Of a DNA stretch of 64,000 nt, positions 20,882 to 31,858 are shown piece by piece. Source of the DNA: Trichomonas tenax (taxonomy: Eukaryota > Parabasalia > Trichomonadida > Trichomonadidae). The translations under genes were made by a program, and so were the position numbers. Below the pieces are notes generated by a model that worked only from the letters and a program-made list of their open reading frames with translations, ran no database searches and was not told where the DNA came from. The DNA lies in contig JALKBU010000186.1 in the NCBI GenBank assembly GCA_023091735.1, positions 1 through 64,000 on the forward strand, read 5' to 3'. The first letter of the stretch is position 1. The number at the start of each line of letters is the position of its first letter.

Positions 20882-22252
20882 ATGGATGATGAAAATTTGG
20901 AACCAACAAGCAACGAAATCAACGTAAAATCGTCAAAATTATACACTAAAGACGAAATCGATCTCACTAGGAAACAAAATAGGATAAAATTATTTACACA
21001 AACAATAAATAAAGCGTATGAAGCATTATATCACCCCGATCACGTAATAATACAGACATCGCTTAACGACATTGCAATTATTTTCGATCAATCTCCAAAT
21101 TTCATCGATGAAATTAATCAAGATATTATAAACAGAATATTTGAACTTGCAAATGCCGAAAATAAGATTTTGGCAAGCTTTGCACTTAAAATCATTTACT
21201 CAATTGCCAATCGCACACCACAAAACATTCAAAATTTGTTAAATCAAGAAATCGTTCCTATAATTCTAAAAACACTACCGCTTCCAATTACATGCAGACT
21301 AATATATCTATTGTCGACTCAAAATGAGGATGCTTTCAATGCATTTCGAAATTTTAATCTTGAAAATATTTTATTGGATTTGTACAAATTGTTTTCATAT
21401 CATGGAAAGGAAAACAAATTCAGAGATATGAAGATTGCTGCTGAGATATCAATTGCTTTAATACCTTTCATTAAATTTTTAGAAATATCCGAACAATATC
21501 TTGATGATGTAACTAATTCTATACTAACGTGGTTACCAGATGATGAATTTGCTTATAGATACTTCATTGAAGTCCAAAAAATTCGTCCAATCGAGATATT
21601 GTTAGAATCAGAACAATTTCATGTTATAATGGAAGGACACATGGACTTAATTAGACACAAGAGAATTATCATACAATTGATGAATACTATTGCAACATGC
21701 AGGGATGATATGGCTTTGGCACTGATAGAAAGAAATATTGTTAACATGATAGTGTTTTATATTAATAATTACTATAATAGAACAGATTTAATGATTGATG
21801 TTTTGGAATTATCTACTAATTTAATTAGTTATTCAAATGTTCACGTTAGAAAGTTCTTTAATGCAAATCTATGCAAGGAAATCTATAAAATACTCCAAGA
21901 AGGATCAATCGAGTCTAAAAATGGAGCTTGCAAATTTGTTCTTAAAGCAATAGAATGCAGCATTAGTGATACAGATATTTATTCTTGCATCGAAGAAATA
22001 CATTTCTTGGACTTTCTCGATGACTTTATTTCAAGTTCTGACAGTGATATTGTAATTAATGCTCTAAAAATTTTAATCCTTGTTTGGAAAATCGGTGTTC
22101 AAAATCCACAAAGAAGACCGCAGTTTGTGACTGATGTTATAGATATGATATCAGAAGAGGATTTCCTAGAAATAATAGAAGATTTAACCTCAAATGCGAA
22201 TAATTCAATAGCAGATTATGCTCAAGAATTATTTAATACAATCAAAAATTAA
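20882..22252 (+). CDS. Armadillo/HEAT-like repeat protein, copy 2
   Basis: A 456-aa helical-repeat protein. It has a polar N-terminus (MDDENLEPTSNEINVKSSK), followed by solenoid-like helix pairs (ASFALKIIYSIANRTPQNI; SIADYAQELFNTIK). It lies 328 bases downstream of its apparent paralogue, in the same direction and with nearly the same length. TGTCACATA about 45 bases upstream could be the initiator. Function unknown; a protein-interaction scaffold is the reasonable inference. Confidence 0.7.
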   Translation: MDDENLEPTSNEINVKSSKLYTKDEIDLTRKQNRIKLFTQTINKAYEALYHPDHVIIQTSLNDIAIIFDQSPNFIDEINQDIINRIFELANAENKILASFALKIIYSIANRTPQNIQNLLNQEIVPIILKTLPLPITCRLIYLLSTQNEDAFNAFRNFNLENILLDLYKLFSYHGKENKFRDMKIAAEISIALIPFIKFLEISEQYLDDVTNSILTWLPDDEFAYRYFIEVQKIRPIEILLESEQFHVIMEGHMDLIRHKRIIIQLMNTIATCRDDMALALIERNIVNMIVFYINNYYNRTDLMIDVLELSTNLISYSNVHVRKFFNANLCKEIYKILQEGSIESKNGACKFVLKAIECSISDTDIYSCIEEIHFLDFLDDFISSSDSDIVINALKILILVWKIGVQNPQRRPQFVTDVIDMISEEDFLEIIEDLTSNANNSIADYAQELFNTIKN

Positions 22253-22294
22253 ACATGTTTGAATTTTATATAATTTTTAACAAATAAACAACCT

Positions 22295-25200
22295 TTACAA
22301 TCTCTTTGCTCCTGGTGAAATGTTCTGCATCATCGCCAGGAATACCCAAACAGCAGCTCTTCCGTTAGGATATGGATAAAGCTTTACCTTGATACAGAAG
22401 TAGACTCCTTTCATTTCTGTCAAGTAAATTTCTCTTGCTTTGATTTCATCTGTGACTTCTTTACCAATGCAGTTCTTATCTGTGAATGGAAGATAGAATG
22501 GTGCACCGAAGAATCTTGTATTTCTAATAGCGTCTTTCATTCTAACTAATGTTGTCTTCATTGAATCCTTGATATTTCTCATTCTCTCGTCTTCACCTCC
22601 TTGCGCGAGTTGCTCGCAGCAGTCCATGATCTGATACATGTATTCCTGTGGTGCGCTGTTCCATTGTGTTGTCTGGTGTGACTCTCTGAGTCTCTGTACA
22701 CATAACATGACATCTTGCTCGATGTTTTCTGCAATGCTGCGAAGCTCATCTTGACCAAGCTCTGGAGTATATGTTAAAGCATCTTCCTGTGGTGTCAAGA
22801 ATGGTGGAAGTTCGCCACTCATGAATGGCTTCCAGTCAGCAGCCGCTTGGAAGTTCCATCTCATCTTCCATGGCTCTGAAGAGCCCTGAATGTTGGCCCA
22901 AACATTCTTTTCATCACAGACGCATCCGACAGAATACATTGGGCAGTCTGATGATATTGTGAGGAACTTTCTGCCGGTGTTTGGATCCCACAATGTACTT
23001 GTGCTTCCAGCCTTTGTAAGAACATAAATTGTGCGTCCATTATCGATTGTATAACCAAAGACCAAGTAAGCGTTTGCAATATCTGTTCTGGACTTGAAGA
23101 AGTTGCAGAGAAGTGCAGCATGTTCTTCTTCATCTCCAGCATTGAGGTTCAAGAACTGCTGAGATGTATTCCAGAGATCACCAATGATGCCATAAACTCT
23201 ATTATCTGACAAGTTTGGAATCAAAGAAACGAATCTTGCAAGATACTCTGGTGGCTTTCCTTCCATTGATGGCGGTGGCCTCTGTGGCTTGACCATTCTG
23301 CAGATGAGGAATGGCTTGTAGTTCTTTGGATGAGTAAGCAAGTTGATGAATCTGCCTCTTGTTAAATCATTATCAAGCATTGCCTTCATCCATCTTTGGG
23401 CTGGTTCTGTGACCTTTGGATCTTCTGCGGAATCCTTTCCGGTGACAATTGGAGCAAATTTCATTGGCGGATTGATGGTGAAGAAGACCTTCATTGTAAC
23501 TGGTCCTGCTTCGTTGTTGTACCCGAAGAAAGCTGGTGGTGTGTTCAAAGTGATGATACCATCAACTTTACCAGAAGCCCAAATCGCATCAACTGGGAAT
23601 GAAATTGAAGCCAAGTTTCTGTTTTCGTAAGCCTGGTGAGTAGTCTGCTGCTCTCTATCATCTTCTATAATCTGGAATGCAACCTTGTCAAACAAATCAA
23701 TTCTAACATCCTTCTGCTGCAAGTCACTGATTGTTGGAGTTTCATTGACATTCTTAGCAACATCGAATGTGAAGCGCTGGTTCCACTCTGGAGCACCATT
23801 GTTGATAACATCTGTTTCTCTTGTAATACCATCGTATGTGACTCTTGCAAAGCAAGCAGAAGTACGTTCTGTGGCGCTTGAATAAACAAGACTGCTCTCT
23901 GTTCCTGGTCCTGTGCCCATTCCATCTCTCTGTGGGACTTGCGATGATCTGATGATGTGGATAATGATCTTGGAATACTGCTGGATGCTTGATGATGGAA
24001 CTCTCTCCTTTCTGACTGGTTTGAGCGGCCTGAACATGAAGAATCTCGCAACAATAGCTGCGAGAAGAGAAGGAAGTGTTGGCATTGGCGCTTCCTTGAC
24101 GATATCTGTATATTGGATTTGTGGTTTGACGACAGCCTGTTGAACATCATCTTTGATCTTAACTTGTTCTGTGTAGTCATCGGGATGCTCAGCACGCTTC
24201 TTTTCGAGCAGTTCTTTGCGCTTCTTCTCATCGAGCATTTGCTGAATGCGCAACTTCGCCTGGAAATTGATACTCGCAGGAACAAAATTACTCAATGAAA
24301 CGGCGTTAGAAGCAACATCGAGTCTGAAGTTGTTGTTAACACGTTCTTTGGCATGATGAGAAGCCATTGTTGCGAGGTTAGCGACAACGTATGGATCGTT
24401 TGGATCGAATGACTTCGCATCTTCTTCATAACGTGGTGCTGAAATGAATTGCGATGGATCACCAATGAGACGTCTCTTTGTTTTTGTGTTAGCATCTGGA
24501 ATGGACATCAAAATCTTCTCATTTTCATCAGCACGGATATAGATTCTTGCATCAACTGTGCCAGTGATTAAGTTTCCGTTTGGAAGCTGGAAATCTGAAG
24601 AAAACTCATATGAGAAGAATTCCGGTGGAGTGCCGACATAAACTGGAATAGAAACTCTTGCAACAGCTCTTTCCTTCTTCTTTGTGTCCATTTCCCAGAC
24701 TTCAAGGATAATAGATGATGGAAGTCTTGTTGTTTGGATTTCAAATTGCTTGTTGATAAGCGATTCGAAGCTTGATGTAAGGCGAGAATACTGTGTGCTG
24801 AACTGGCTCTGGTTTGGAATGATTATTCTAACATATGTCTGTGTGCTTTGAATAGCAGCTCTTCTTTGTTGTTCTTCAACTGGAACTTGCTCATTAGGAG
24901 TGATTGGAGCGTCTGTTGAATAAACAGCAATCCACTTTGGATCACCTGGATTTCTTAAACATAAGTCTTTGCGGCGCTGCTTGATTTCCTCCTGAACTTG
25001 CTTGATATCCATTGTCTGATGACCGAGCAATTCTTCAAGTTGAATTGTTAAGCGAGCTCTCATTTCGATGAACTCATTTAAGATCTTCTTTTCACGCTCT
25101 GTTTCTTCTTCTGTTGGAGTAGCTTTCTGCCATCTCAAGTGTGTGTTTGTTGATGTATAATTCACACGAGAATCCTTAAGTTCATGGCTGATGCGAATTA

Positions 25201-26266
25201 ATTCATCACGAAGATTTCCTTGAAGGCTTCCTTCGCGATCATAGTCATCATAGCACTCCAAAAGTTTCTGGATCAAAGCAATCTTCTTTTCTTTTAAGAC
25301 TTCAGCTTGTTTTTCGTCTGTTGCTATCTTAGACATTTCCTCATCGAGTTGTTTAGACAAAGCTTGTTGTCTCTTCTGGAAAAGCTGCTTTTTGCTCGCC
25401 GAAAGATTCTCTTGATATGCTTTGTAAGCCATGTTAAGTCTGTACGAAGCAATGTCTTCTGGTGATGAAAGAGAGTGAATTAAGAAGTGAACACTGCGAA
25501 TTTCGAGAATTAATTTTCTTGCAACATCAGCTTCAACAACTTCTTCATTTTGAGCTGCGTGGAACATTAAAAGTCCAGCACCCTCATGATTTGGCGGATC
25601 AATTGGGAATGGTGGTAGAATTTGTTGGACATATGGAGTATCAGCCCTTAAATGACCATCAGCACCGAAGAATTGCTGACGCTCCTGATCAGCCCAGAGT
25701 AATCTATTCTCTAAGCGAACAATATTACTATGTTTACATAGCGGAAGGTCTGGAATCCAAAAACCTTCTTCAGCAATGTTTCTAGGAACGAACTGAGCGT
25801 TGTCTTGTTGAAGCGGATATTGCTCTGTTGCAAGCGCTAAGAATTTTTGATCTGTTGGTGCAATTTCGTCTGTTATAACAACAACTTCTTTAATCAATGG
25901 TTTCGCTTCGATTTTAGTTTCTTCTTGTATTTGAACAGGTTCCTCAGCATGTTCCATTGGCGCTGCTGGTGCCTGTATTTGAAGTGTCGATAAATTTAAC
26001 TCTGATTTGAATTTATTTGCAATAATTGCCTTAAGGCGCTCCTGGATGTCAGGATCCGATCCCGTCGGTCTCATTGGACTCGGCGGTGCCTGAGCATCCT
26101 CAGGAGTCTGCAAGTAAGGGACAGCAAATTGAGATTCGGGTCTGCTCGTCTGCAAATCGTTGAGAAAACTTCCTCCTCTGCGGACCTGTTCCTTTGCGAG
26201 TTGCAGAAGCTTCGTCGAGCGCTGTATGACTTCGGCGGGCTGCGGATCGCTCGGATTCTCCGCCAT
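22295..26266 (-). CDS. CC2D2A-like ciliary transition-zone protein
   Basis: A 1323-aa protein with the architecture of CC2D2A (MKS6). A Pro/Gln-rich N-terminus leads to the conserved block EEGFWIPDLPLCKHSNIVRL near residue 170 and coiled-coil stretches (280-450). A first beta-rich region at about 480-600 is followed by a C2 domain at about 765-905 (IIIHIIRSSQVPQRDG; ACFARVTYDG). Near 1005-1180 lies the inactive transglutaminase-like fold (ARFVSLIPNLSDN, DLWNTSQQFLNLNAGDEEEH, ALLCNFF, TLWDPNTGRKF, NVWANIQ). CC2D2A anchors the MKS module of the transition zone at the base of cilia. Here it would act at the basal bodies of the flagella. The ATG at 26266 opens a proper N-terminus. Confidence 0.88.
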   Translation of the reverse strand: MAENPSDPQPAEVIQRSTKLLQLAKEQVRRGGSFLNDLQTSRPESQFAVPYLQTPEDAQAPPSPMRPTGSDPDIQERLKAIIANKFKSELNLSTLQIQAPAAPMEHAEEPVQIQEETKIEAKPLIKEVVVITDEIAPTDQKFLALATEQYPLQQDNAQFVPRNIAEEGFWIPDLPLCKHSNIVRLENRLLWADQERQQFFGADGHLRADTPYVQQILPPFPIDPPNHEGAGLLMFHAAQNEEVVEADVARKLILEIRSVHFLIHSLSSPEDIASYRLNMAYKAYQENLSASKKQLFQKRQQALSKQLDEEMSKIATDEKQAEVLKEKKIALIQKLLECYDDYDREGSLQGNLRDELIRISHELKDSRVNYTSTNTHLRWQKATPTEEETEREKKILNEFIEMRARLTIQLEELLGHQTMDIKQVQEEIKQRRKDLCLRNPGDPKWIAVYSTDAPITPNEQVPVEEQQRRAAIQSTQTYVRIIIPNQSQFSTQYSRLTSSFESLINKQFEIQTTRLPSSIILEVWEMDTKKKERAVARVSIPVYVGTPPEFFSYEFSSDFQLPNGNLITGTVDARIYIRADENEKILMSIPDANTKTKRRLIGDPSQFISAPRYEEDAKSFDPNDPYVVANLATMASHHAKERVNNNFRLDVASNAVSLSNFVPASINFQAKLRIQQMLDEKKRKELLEKKRAEHPDDYTEQVKIKDDVQQAVVKPQIQYTDIVKEAPMPTLPSLLAAIVARFFMFRPLKPVRKERVPSSSIQQYSKIIIHIIRSSQVPQRDGMGTGPGTESSLVYSSATERTSACFARVTYDGITRETDVINNGAPEWNQRFTFDVAKNVNETPTISDLQQKDVRIDLFDKVAFQIIEDDREQQTTHQAYENRNLASISFPVDAIWASGKVDGIITLNTPPAFFGYNNEAGPVTMKVFFTINPPMKFAPIVTGKDSAEDPKVTEPAQRWMKAMLDNDLTRGRFINLLTHPKNYKPFLICRMVKPQRPPPSMEGKPPEYLARFVSLIPNLSDNRVYGIIGDLWNTSQQFLNLNAGDEEEHAALLCNFFKSRTDIANAYLVFGYTIDNGRTIYVLTKAGSTSTLWDPNTGRKFLTISSDCPMYSVGCVCDEKNVWANIQGSSEPWKMRWNFQAAADWKPFMSGELPPFLTPQEDALTYTPELGQDELRSIAENIEQDVMLCVQRLRESHQTTQWNSAPQEYMYQIMDCCEQLAQGGEDERMRNIKDSMKTTLVRMKDAIRNTRFFGAPFYLPFTDKNCIGKEVTDEIKAREIYLTEMKGVYFCIKVKLYPYPNGRAAVWVFLAMMQNISPGAKRL

Positions 26267-26462
26267 AATTTTTTAATTAAACGTTCACCTAAATTTTGGA
26301 TTTTTCTTATTTGAAATTCTTTTATATTTATACTTTACATTGCATTTAATGACTATATCCTCAATAAATGTTGGGTTTATCTTATGGATTTAAATTTGAT
26401 ATTTTTCAAATGTTGATATTATGTCCCCGCATCTTGGACATATTCATAAATATTTGATTTAA

Positions 26463-26885
26463 TTACATCAATATCGTTATTTTATAGATAGTGGGTTTAT
26501 TTTTTTTTTTGGAAAAAAATTTCGCGGCAACTTTAAATATTACACTGATGACATTCTAGAAAAATTTGTCTTTTTCCTTGAAGGTCAACTTGTTGAGTGG
26601 AAGATTTATAAATACAGTACTGAACTTGCACGTGATCAAACAACTGATGAAATCAATGAAATTCGACTGAAGTGTCAAAATATCGTAGATGGTGCATATC
26701 ATTTATATTATCTCCTTCACGAAGAAAATCACTACTCATTGCGCTCCTCAGAAGACCAAAAATTTTTAATGATCCATGAAAAATATATTCTCTCCAACCA
26801 AACGCCTAATCATATATCAATACAATATATCGATATAGACAAAATTGGACAAATTAAACAGTTTAAATCAGAATTAAACCAATAG
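26463..26885 (+). pseudogene. Open frame without a start codon (gene relic)
   Basis: A 140-codon open frame ending in TAG at 26883-26885. It contains coding-like sequence (ILEKFVFFLEGQLVEWKIYK; IVDGAYHLYYLLHEENHYSL) but no ATG before its last 60 codons, and the first part runs through an A/T homopolymer. Residue composition is protein-like from about codon 30. I do not recognise the family. It is most likely the 3' end of a decayed gene; the lost 5' part may have been removed when neighbouring debris accumulated. Confidence 0.4.
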
Positions 26886-26909
26886 TCTCTACCAAGCAAC
26901 AATATATAT

Positions 26910-26931
26910 ATCAATTATCCTCGTTTGAGAG
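26910..26931 (+). repeat. 22-base direct repeat, copy 1
   Basis: ATCAATTATCCTCGTTTGAG (plus AG) recurs identically at 26995-27016, 85 bases downstream. No function is visible; it may mark a small tandem duplication or deletion junction. Confidence 0.5.
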
Positions 26932-26994
26932 TTTCGATTTTCTATTTTAACTCCTTCAAACATATGATCTAGTTTCATACTTTATCAAAATTTA

Positions 26995-27016
26995 ATCAAT
27001 TATCCTCGTTTGAGAG
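26995..27016 (+). repeat. 22-base direct repeat, copy 2
   Basis: Exact copy of 26910-26931. Confidence 0.5.
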
Positions 27017-27302
27017 CTGACAATCAAGATCTGAAATTGAATCTATTTTTTATGAGCAAAATTCATTTATTTAAACAGGGCTTTACAATATCTGATATTT
27101 TATTTTAATAATGGCAGTAGCAAAAAATATGTATTATTGTTCAGGAGGATTGTGCTTTTATTAGAGCTATTTTTATTATTGTATTCATTTCCAATTCTGC
27201 GGAATGGTAATACCTAAATTGAGTATATCGACACAAGTTCGTCTTTGAAGATTAATTCAGTATTAACTAAATAATAATTGGTCTTTTCACATATTAAATT
27301 AA

Positions 27303-28025
27303 TTACAGAACGATGAAGACCATGTAATTGAAGAGACGACCTGTGAGATATATGTTGTAGCATCTTTGTGTGGCAAAGCCTGAGCAAGTGATAAGACATG
27401 TGCGAAGGAGTTTGCTTTCGCTAACGAGACTGTAAAGGAAGGTTTTGGAACGATTCTCGATCTCGAGGCCACAGCTGATGCTCGGGCAGTTCAGGAATTC
27501 GTTATCGCCAATAATGTGAACACCCGATGTGATATTGATCCACCGAAGGTTGACACAGCCTTCGAATGCGCTGCTGCTGATGTGCTCGATGCTCCCGGAT
27601 GGGATGAATATTGAGACGATGTTTGTGCAGCTCATGAAAGCACCCTCGTTGACTGTGCGCGTTGTCCCTGGGAATGAGAAGTACTTGACCGATGACGCAG
27701 AAGGGAACAGGATGAGCGTTGTCATGTCTCTGTCGAAGAGTGCACCTGATATGACGCGGAAGTTTTCGCTGCTGCACGAGATGCTCGAGATGGACCTGCA
27801 GTGGCGGAATGCACTGACCCAGATAGTGCACAGACTTGAACCGGCAGGGATGCCGAATGTAGGCAAGATGCTGCAGCTGCTGAACGCGTTGTTCCCGATT
27901 GATGTGACGCTCTGAGGTAGACTGACATTCGTCAACGATGTGAAAGGTATTATTCTCAATTTAATAAACTTGTCAAATTTAGCCGCGCAAAAAGAATCAT
28001 CATTATTTTTGGGAGAATAACACAC
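27303..28025 (-). pseudogene. BspA-like LRR_5 surface protein, 5' end missing
   Basis: The 240 codons encode the ordered pattern of BspA-like (LRR_5, Treponema-type) repeats: TSIGNNAFSSCSILPTFGIP, VNEGAFMSCTNIVSIFIP and ISSSAFEGCVNLRWINI. In each, 'I...AF..C..L..I.IP' recurs at about 23 residues. BspA-like proteins are the largest surface-protein family of Trichomonas and are linked to binding of host matrix. The frame is open upstream but has no ATG (it stops at a TAG near 28070), and there is no signal peptide; the repeats end in a short tail without a membrane anchor. Bases 27450-27930 are visibly richer in G and C than the flanks. A truncated copy is likely. Confidence 0.75.
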
Positions 28026-29926
28026 AGAACTTATGTGTGAACAATTAGAATACTTTTTTCCAAAAAAAAGCTAAAAAAAGCATATTTGTGATAAGATTTA
28101 CCTATTTATCATCGACAACAATCTATTTTACGGTATAAAAATGCTATACAATGGTAATATAATATATTATAATGAGTAAAGCACATCATGGCAAATCAAT
28201 GTTTTTGATGCAAGATATATCTAATATTTTAATGAAATATAGACTTTGTTAGCTAATTCTTTAATATATTATGCACAACATGATTTTGTACATTGAGGTT
28301 CAATAACTAAGCAAAAAGTTAATCCAATGAGTTAGAAAACGAGTTTCGCCGACTTTGCGTATAAAAATTTAATTGCCCTTTGCATCATCGTGCATAATTT
28401 ACCGATACTATATAGTTTTTCCACAATAAAATCATTCTCCATTCACTCTATAGTGATGTAGACTAGGATAAATAGAGTTTTGATAATATCAGCATCACGA
28501 AGATTTCAATCAATAGAAAACATCAGTTTTCTATAAATGATATATAGCGCACACAGTATACATATTTTATGCAGTGTGTTTATTCAAAGATTTACTATAA
28601 TATGAAATTTACAATTACCACTATTTCACTCAAATGACTTAAAACTCTTTTACAGGGTTTTAAATGTTTATCAATGCATAATCCAGTGCTTCAGAGTGCT
28701 CAAAGACACCAATATGTGCTGAAACAAGCGAGATTTCAATTTTGCGCACGGTATAATTTAAGCCATTGCACAACATGCGGATATTGCAATAGACCAACTA
28801 ATTCGGGATGAACACATGGAAAACACACGAATAAGTATATTATCCCATATATATATCTGAGTATATGCATATGGTTGTCCTGTGAGCCCCGTTTAATGTT
28901 TCCATTAGCTGTCACTTTTATAAAATGAAGATCGTTCATTTTATCAGAACAGGAGAGTTATCAAGAAACAACACACATGAAAAACGCGTTGTCAATACAA
29001 TGCAAACAGCTTACAGTATAGTGGTGGTTAAAACAGCTATTTATAATATAAATTAGTATTATATATCTTGAAATTTGTTTAATATTATACTATTTTTATC
29101 ATGATAACATTGACATATCTATTTACAATGAACAACATTGTGTTAGGCCTTTATTACTATACTTATTTCCTCGGTTGAAATCTGTTGTTATTTATATTTG
29201 TTCCTACGAGATCAGACACATTATAAACATTTTCAGAACAATCAAGTAAATGTGAATACCTATAATTATTGATTCATAATCACATAATCATTGAACATAT
29301 TTTGAAAGTAATAACAGAATATTAAACAAACTTTCCATAATATGGAAACAATACACACACCTATCAGAGATAATTAATCTACAATATAAATCACTAATAC
29401 AGTAAAATTCATTCATTGTTTTTTAATTTTATTTATCTTGGCAACCAATCACAATAAACACAGTGAAATAGAAATAAAAGCTAATAGAATAAGAAATTGA
29501 TATTATCTATTTCAACTAAACACGATAATTGGTTGAGTGAATAATAATATCTTCTGAATTTTATAATGAAAATATGTTTCAAGCATTGAATACACGAATA
29601 CTAACTGTTGTTAGAACATAAATGAATGCAAAATAGTCAGATACCCTCTTGAGCTCGAAATGCAAATTTGCAAAAAATAGTGTTCAACGTAGGATTCATT
29701 GATACACATCTCAATGTTATAGTATTCTTTTAAATTTTATGCTCTGAAATATTGAACGCATAAATTAGTGTGTATAAAAAGATAATTTTTCTAATTCTTC
29801 CAAACTGCATAAAATTTGAAAATAAATGTAAGGGACATCAATTTCTCTGGCAGTACACACCAGTAATCATAGTGAAATGGTGAATGAAGAAGGTTTTTGA
29901 AAAAAATAATCGTCATCTGACTCGTC
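28026..29926. other. Long AT-rich spacer, nothing recognised
   Basis: About 1.9 kb with dense stop codons on both strands. I see no coding remnant, RNA gene or long repeat. Confidence 0.4.
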
Positions 29927-29974
29927 AAAAAAGTGGAAAATTGAGGGAAAAACAATCGTTGTTTCCACTTTTTT
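29927..29974. repeat. 13-base inverted repeat (hairpin)
   Basis: AAAAAAGTGGAAA at 29927-29939 pairs with TTTCCACTTTTTT at 29962-29974 across a 22-base loop. It adjoins the left edge of the duplicated BMS1 piece, so it may have a part in the insertion or be incidental. Confidence 0.4.
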
Positions 29975-29990
29975 ACCCGCGAGAAGCACC

Positions 29991-30130
29991 CTTCCTTATA
30001 TTGCGCTCTTAGGCCAAGATCACTTCTGATTTCAGCATATGTTCTCAAGAGTGAAATATCAGCAGTTATAAAGTTCTTGATCTCAGAGAAGAACTCTGTT
30101 GGCTTAACTTCAACCCAACCATTAATAAAT
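29991..30130 (-). pseudogene. 140-base duplicated fragment of the BMS1 gene
   Basis: This stretch aligns without gaps to 32705-32844, inside the BMS1-like gene, in the same orientation, with 8 mismatches in 140 bases. It still reads in the original frame (GWVEVKPTEFFSEIKNFITA; RTYAEIRSDLGL), with a TGA just before it and unrelated sequence after it. Similarity to the parent drops at once beyond both ends. It cannot be a functional gene; it is a recent piece of DNA copied about 2.7 kb away. Confidence 0.9.
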
Positions 30131-30517
30131 CAATATATATTAGAGAGCATCTCATTGGAAATCTATTGGTGTACATTCTCATGGAAAATATTTATTATAT
30201 ACCCTATATAACTCTATAAATATGTTATATGTGAATTAGCGCCTGTACAAATTTCAATATAATTTTTTTTTATTTATATGAATTACATTTTTAAAGAGGT
30301 ATTATTTTCGTTAAAAATATTCAACTATCTCATCTTGGAAGCATATTTTTTATATGAACAAAATTGATGAATTTTTACATAATATTTGCTAACGCAATAA
30401 ATTGATGAATTTTGTACAATATACATGATCAATCTACGCTAATCATTTCCTAAAAAATCAGAGCCATTTTCAATAAGCAATCTGCACGAATCAAAGCATA
30501 CACAGTATGCGAACTTA
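30131..30517. other. AT-rich spacer, nothing seen
   Basis: No coding or RNA signal between the BMS1 fragment and the next gene. Confidence 0.4.
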
Positions 30518-31846
30518 TCACAAAATATTATTAATATCTATTTGACTTCCGTTTTTGTTTTGATCATCGGTTTGGCGTTGGTTGTGGTTGTTTTGGCTTC
30601 CGTTTTTGTTTTGATCATCGGCTTGGATTTCGTTGTGGTTGTTTTGGCTTTCGTTTTGTTCTTCATCATTTATAACTTTATATCTTTCAATATTATATAG
30701 AAATAAATCTTTGATGCCAAGTATATTAACAATTGGAAGAAAATCATGTATATTAGTTAATTTGTGGAGTTTGATAAGCGTCGGGAAATGATTCTTTTTT
30801 TCATTTCTTTTATAAACCAAATAATCAAAAACTAAAAAGCAGAAATATCAAATTGACAAGATGGTAGATCCATATAGAAAATAATCACTCTGGCTAAATG
30901 GCCAGCTATGAACAAAGGATATAATACACGCCACAATGTTAGCAACATTTTTCATATTAATTGATGGACTCCTGCTCCTGTAATTCCAATAAATTTGCTC
31001 AATTAAGTAGGCAAATTCAATAGATTCAAGTGCTAAATCATTAGTCAAAAATTGATGTTTTTCTTTGCGACTTGTATTTTCATTTAGTAAACGAATTGCT
31101 AAGAAATGCTCGAAGTTAATGTTTTGCTTGGCTAAAAATAGTTCAAATTTTCTGAGACTACCTTCGAGTCTTTGTTCCGTTTTGTCATCCGTTTTTTGAT
31201 AGGTGTACAAAAAGCATTTAATGCAGCTTTTATTACAATTGATTAAATTAATAAAATTCTGCGTAAAAGAAAGATCAGCATCAGAGACATTCGAAATTGT
31301 AACTTTTCTCGGATATTTTCGTAATGAAATTATGATTGAATATAACAACATTCCAACATAATATATCAATAGAGACCATACTTTCAATTGATAAATATTT
31401 ATTTTATAAGTGGCTGAATTGGAAACTGTACTATTAATTGTATCATTGTGTAGATTGTTGGTCTTAATAAAGCCATATAATTCTGATGCATGAACACCGA
31501 TCCACGAAATTTCAAGTAATCTGGGTAATATTTCAAATTTTCTAGAACTTTTACAAGCGATCTCCTGAGATAACCTTAATACCAACCATAATAAATTTAT
31601 GCATAGTGTATTTTCGTCGTTGATAAATTTAAAAAGCTCATTATTCGCGCTATTTGTGTTGAAAAACCCTTCCAACGCATCTAAAACTAAATCCCTTCCA
31701 TGTGATAAACTTTGTTCAATACTATTACCAGCTAAATACGTTCTCCATTGGTTTATTTTTTCAATCTTTAATTCACTGTCTACCTTTGAACTACTGCGCA
31801 CAGATATTGATTCAGCTAGAAGAAGGGATATACTGAATGCAATCAT
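30518..31846 (-). pseudogene. Unknown protein gene interrupted by one in-frame TGA
   Basis: From the ATG at 31846 a frame of 332 codons runs to a TGA at 30848-30850. The same frame then continues without a stop for another 109 codons to 30518. The first part is helical with one hydrophobic stretch (LKVWSLLIYYVGMLLYSIII) and SSSK/NSAN-rich loops. The second part is hydrophilic and ends in about two 17-residue Asn/Gln-rich repeats. A TGG-to-TGA change would explain the break. I do not recognise the family. It is most likely a recent pseudogene; readthrough or a shorter product is possible. A 136-base inverted-repeat element begins 13 bases upstream of the ATG. Confidence 0.55.
30546..30660. repeat. 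51-base tandem repeat in coding sequence
   Basis: The plus-strand unit beginning CTTCCGTTTTTGTTTTGATC recurs at 30546, 30597 and, in degenerate form, 30648, each 51 bases apart. On the minus strand it encodes 17-residue units with DDQNKNGSQNNHN. The period is a multiple of three, so copy number can change without breaking the frame. Confidence 0.8.
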
Positions 31847-31858
31847 TTGCTTTATAAA

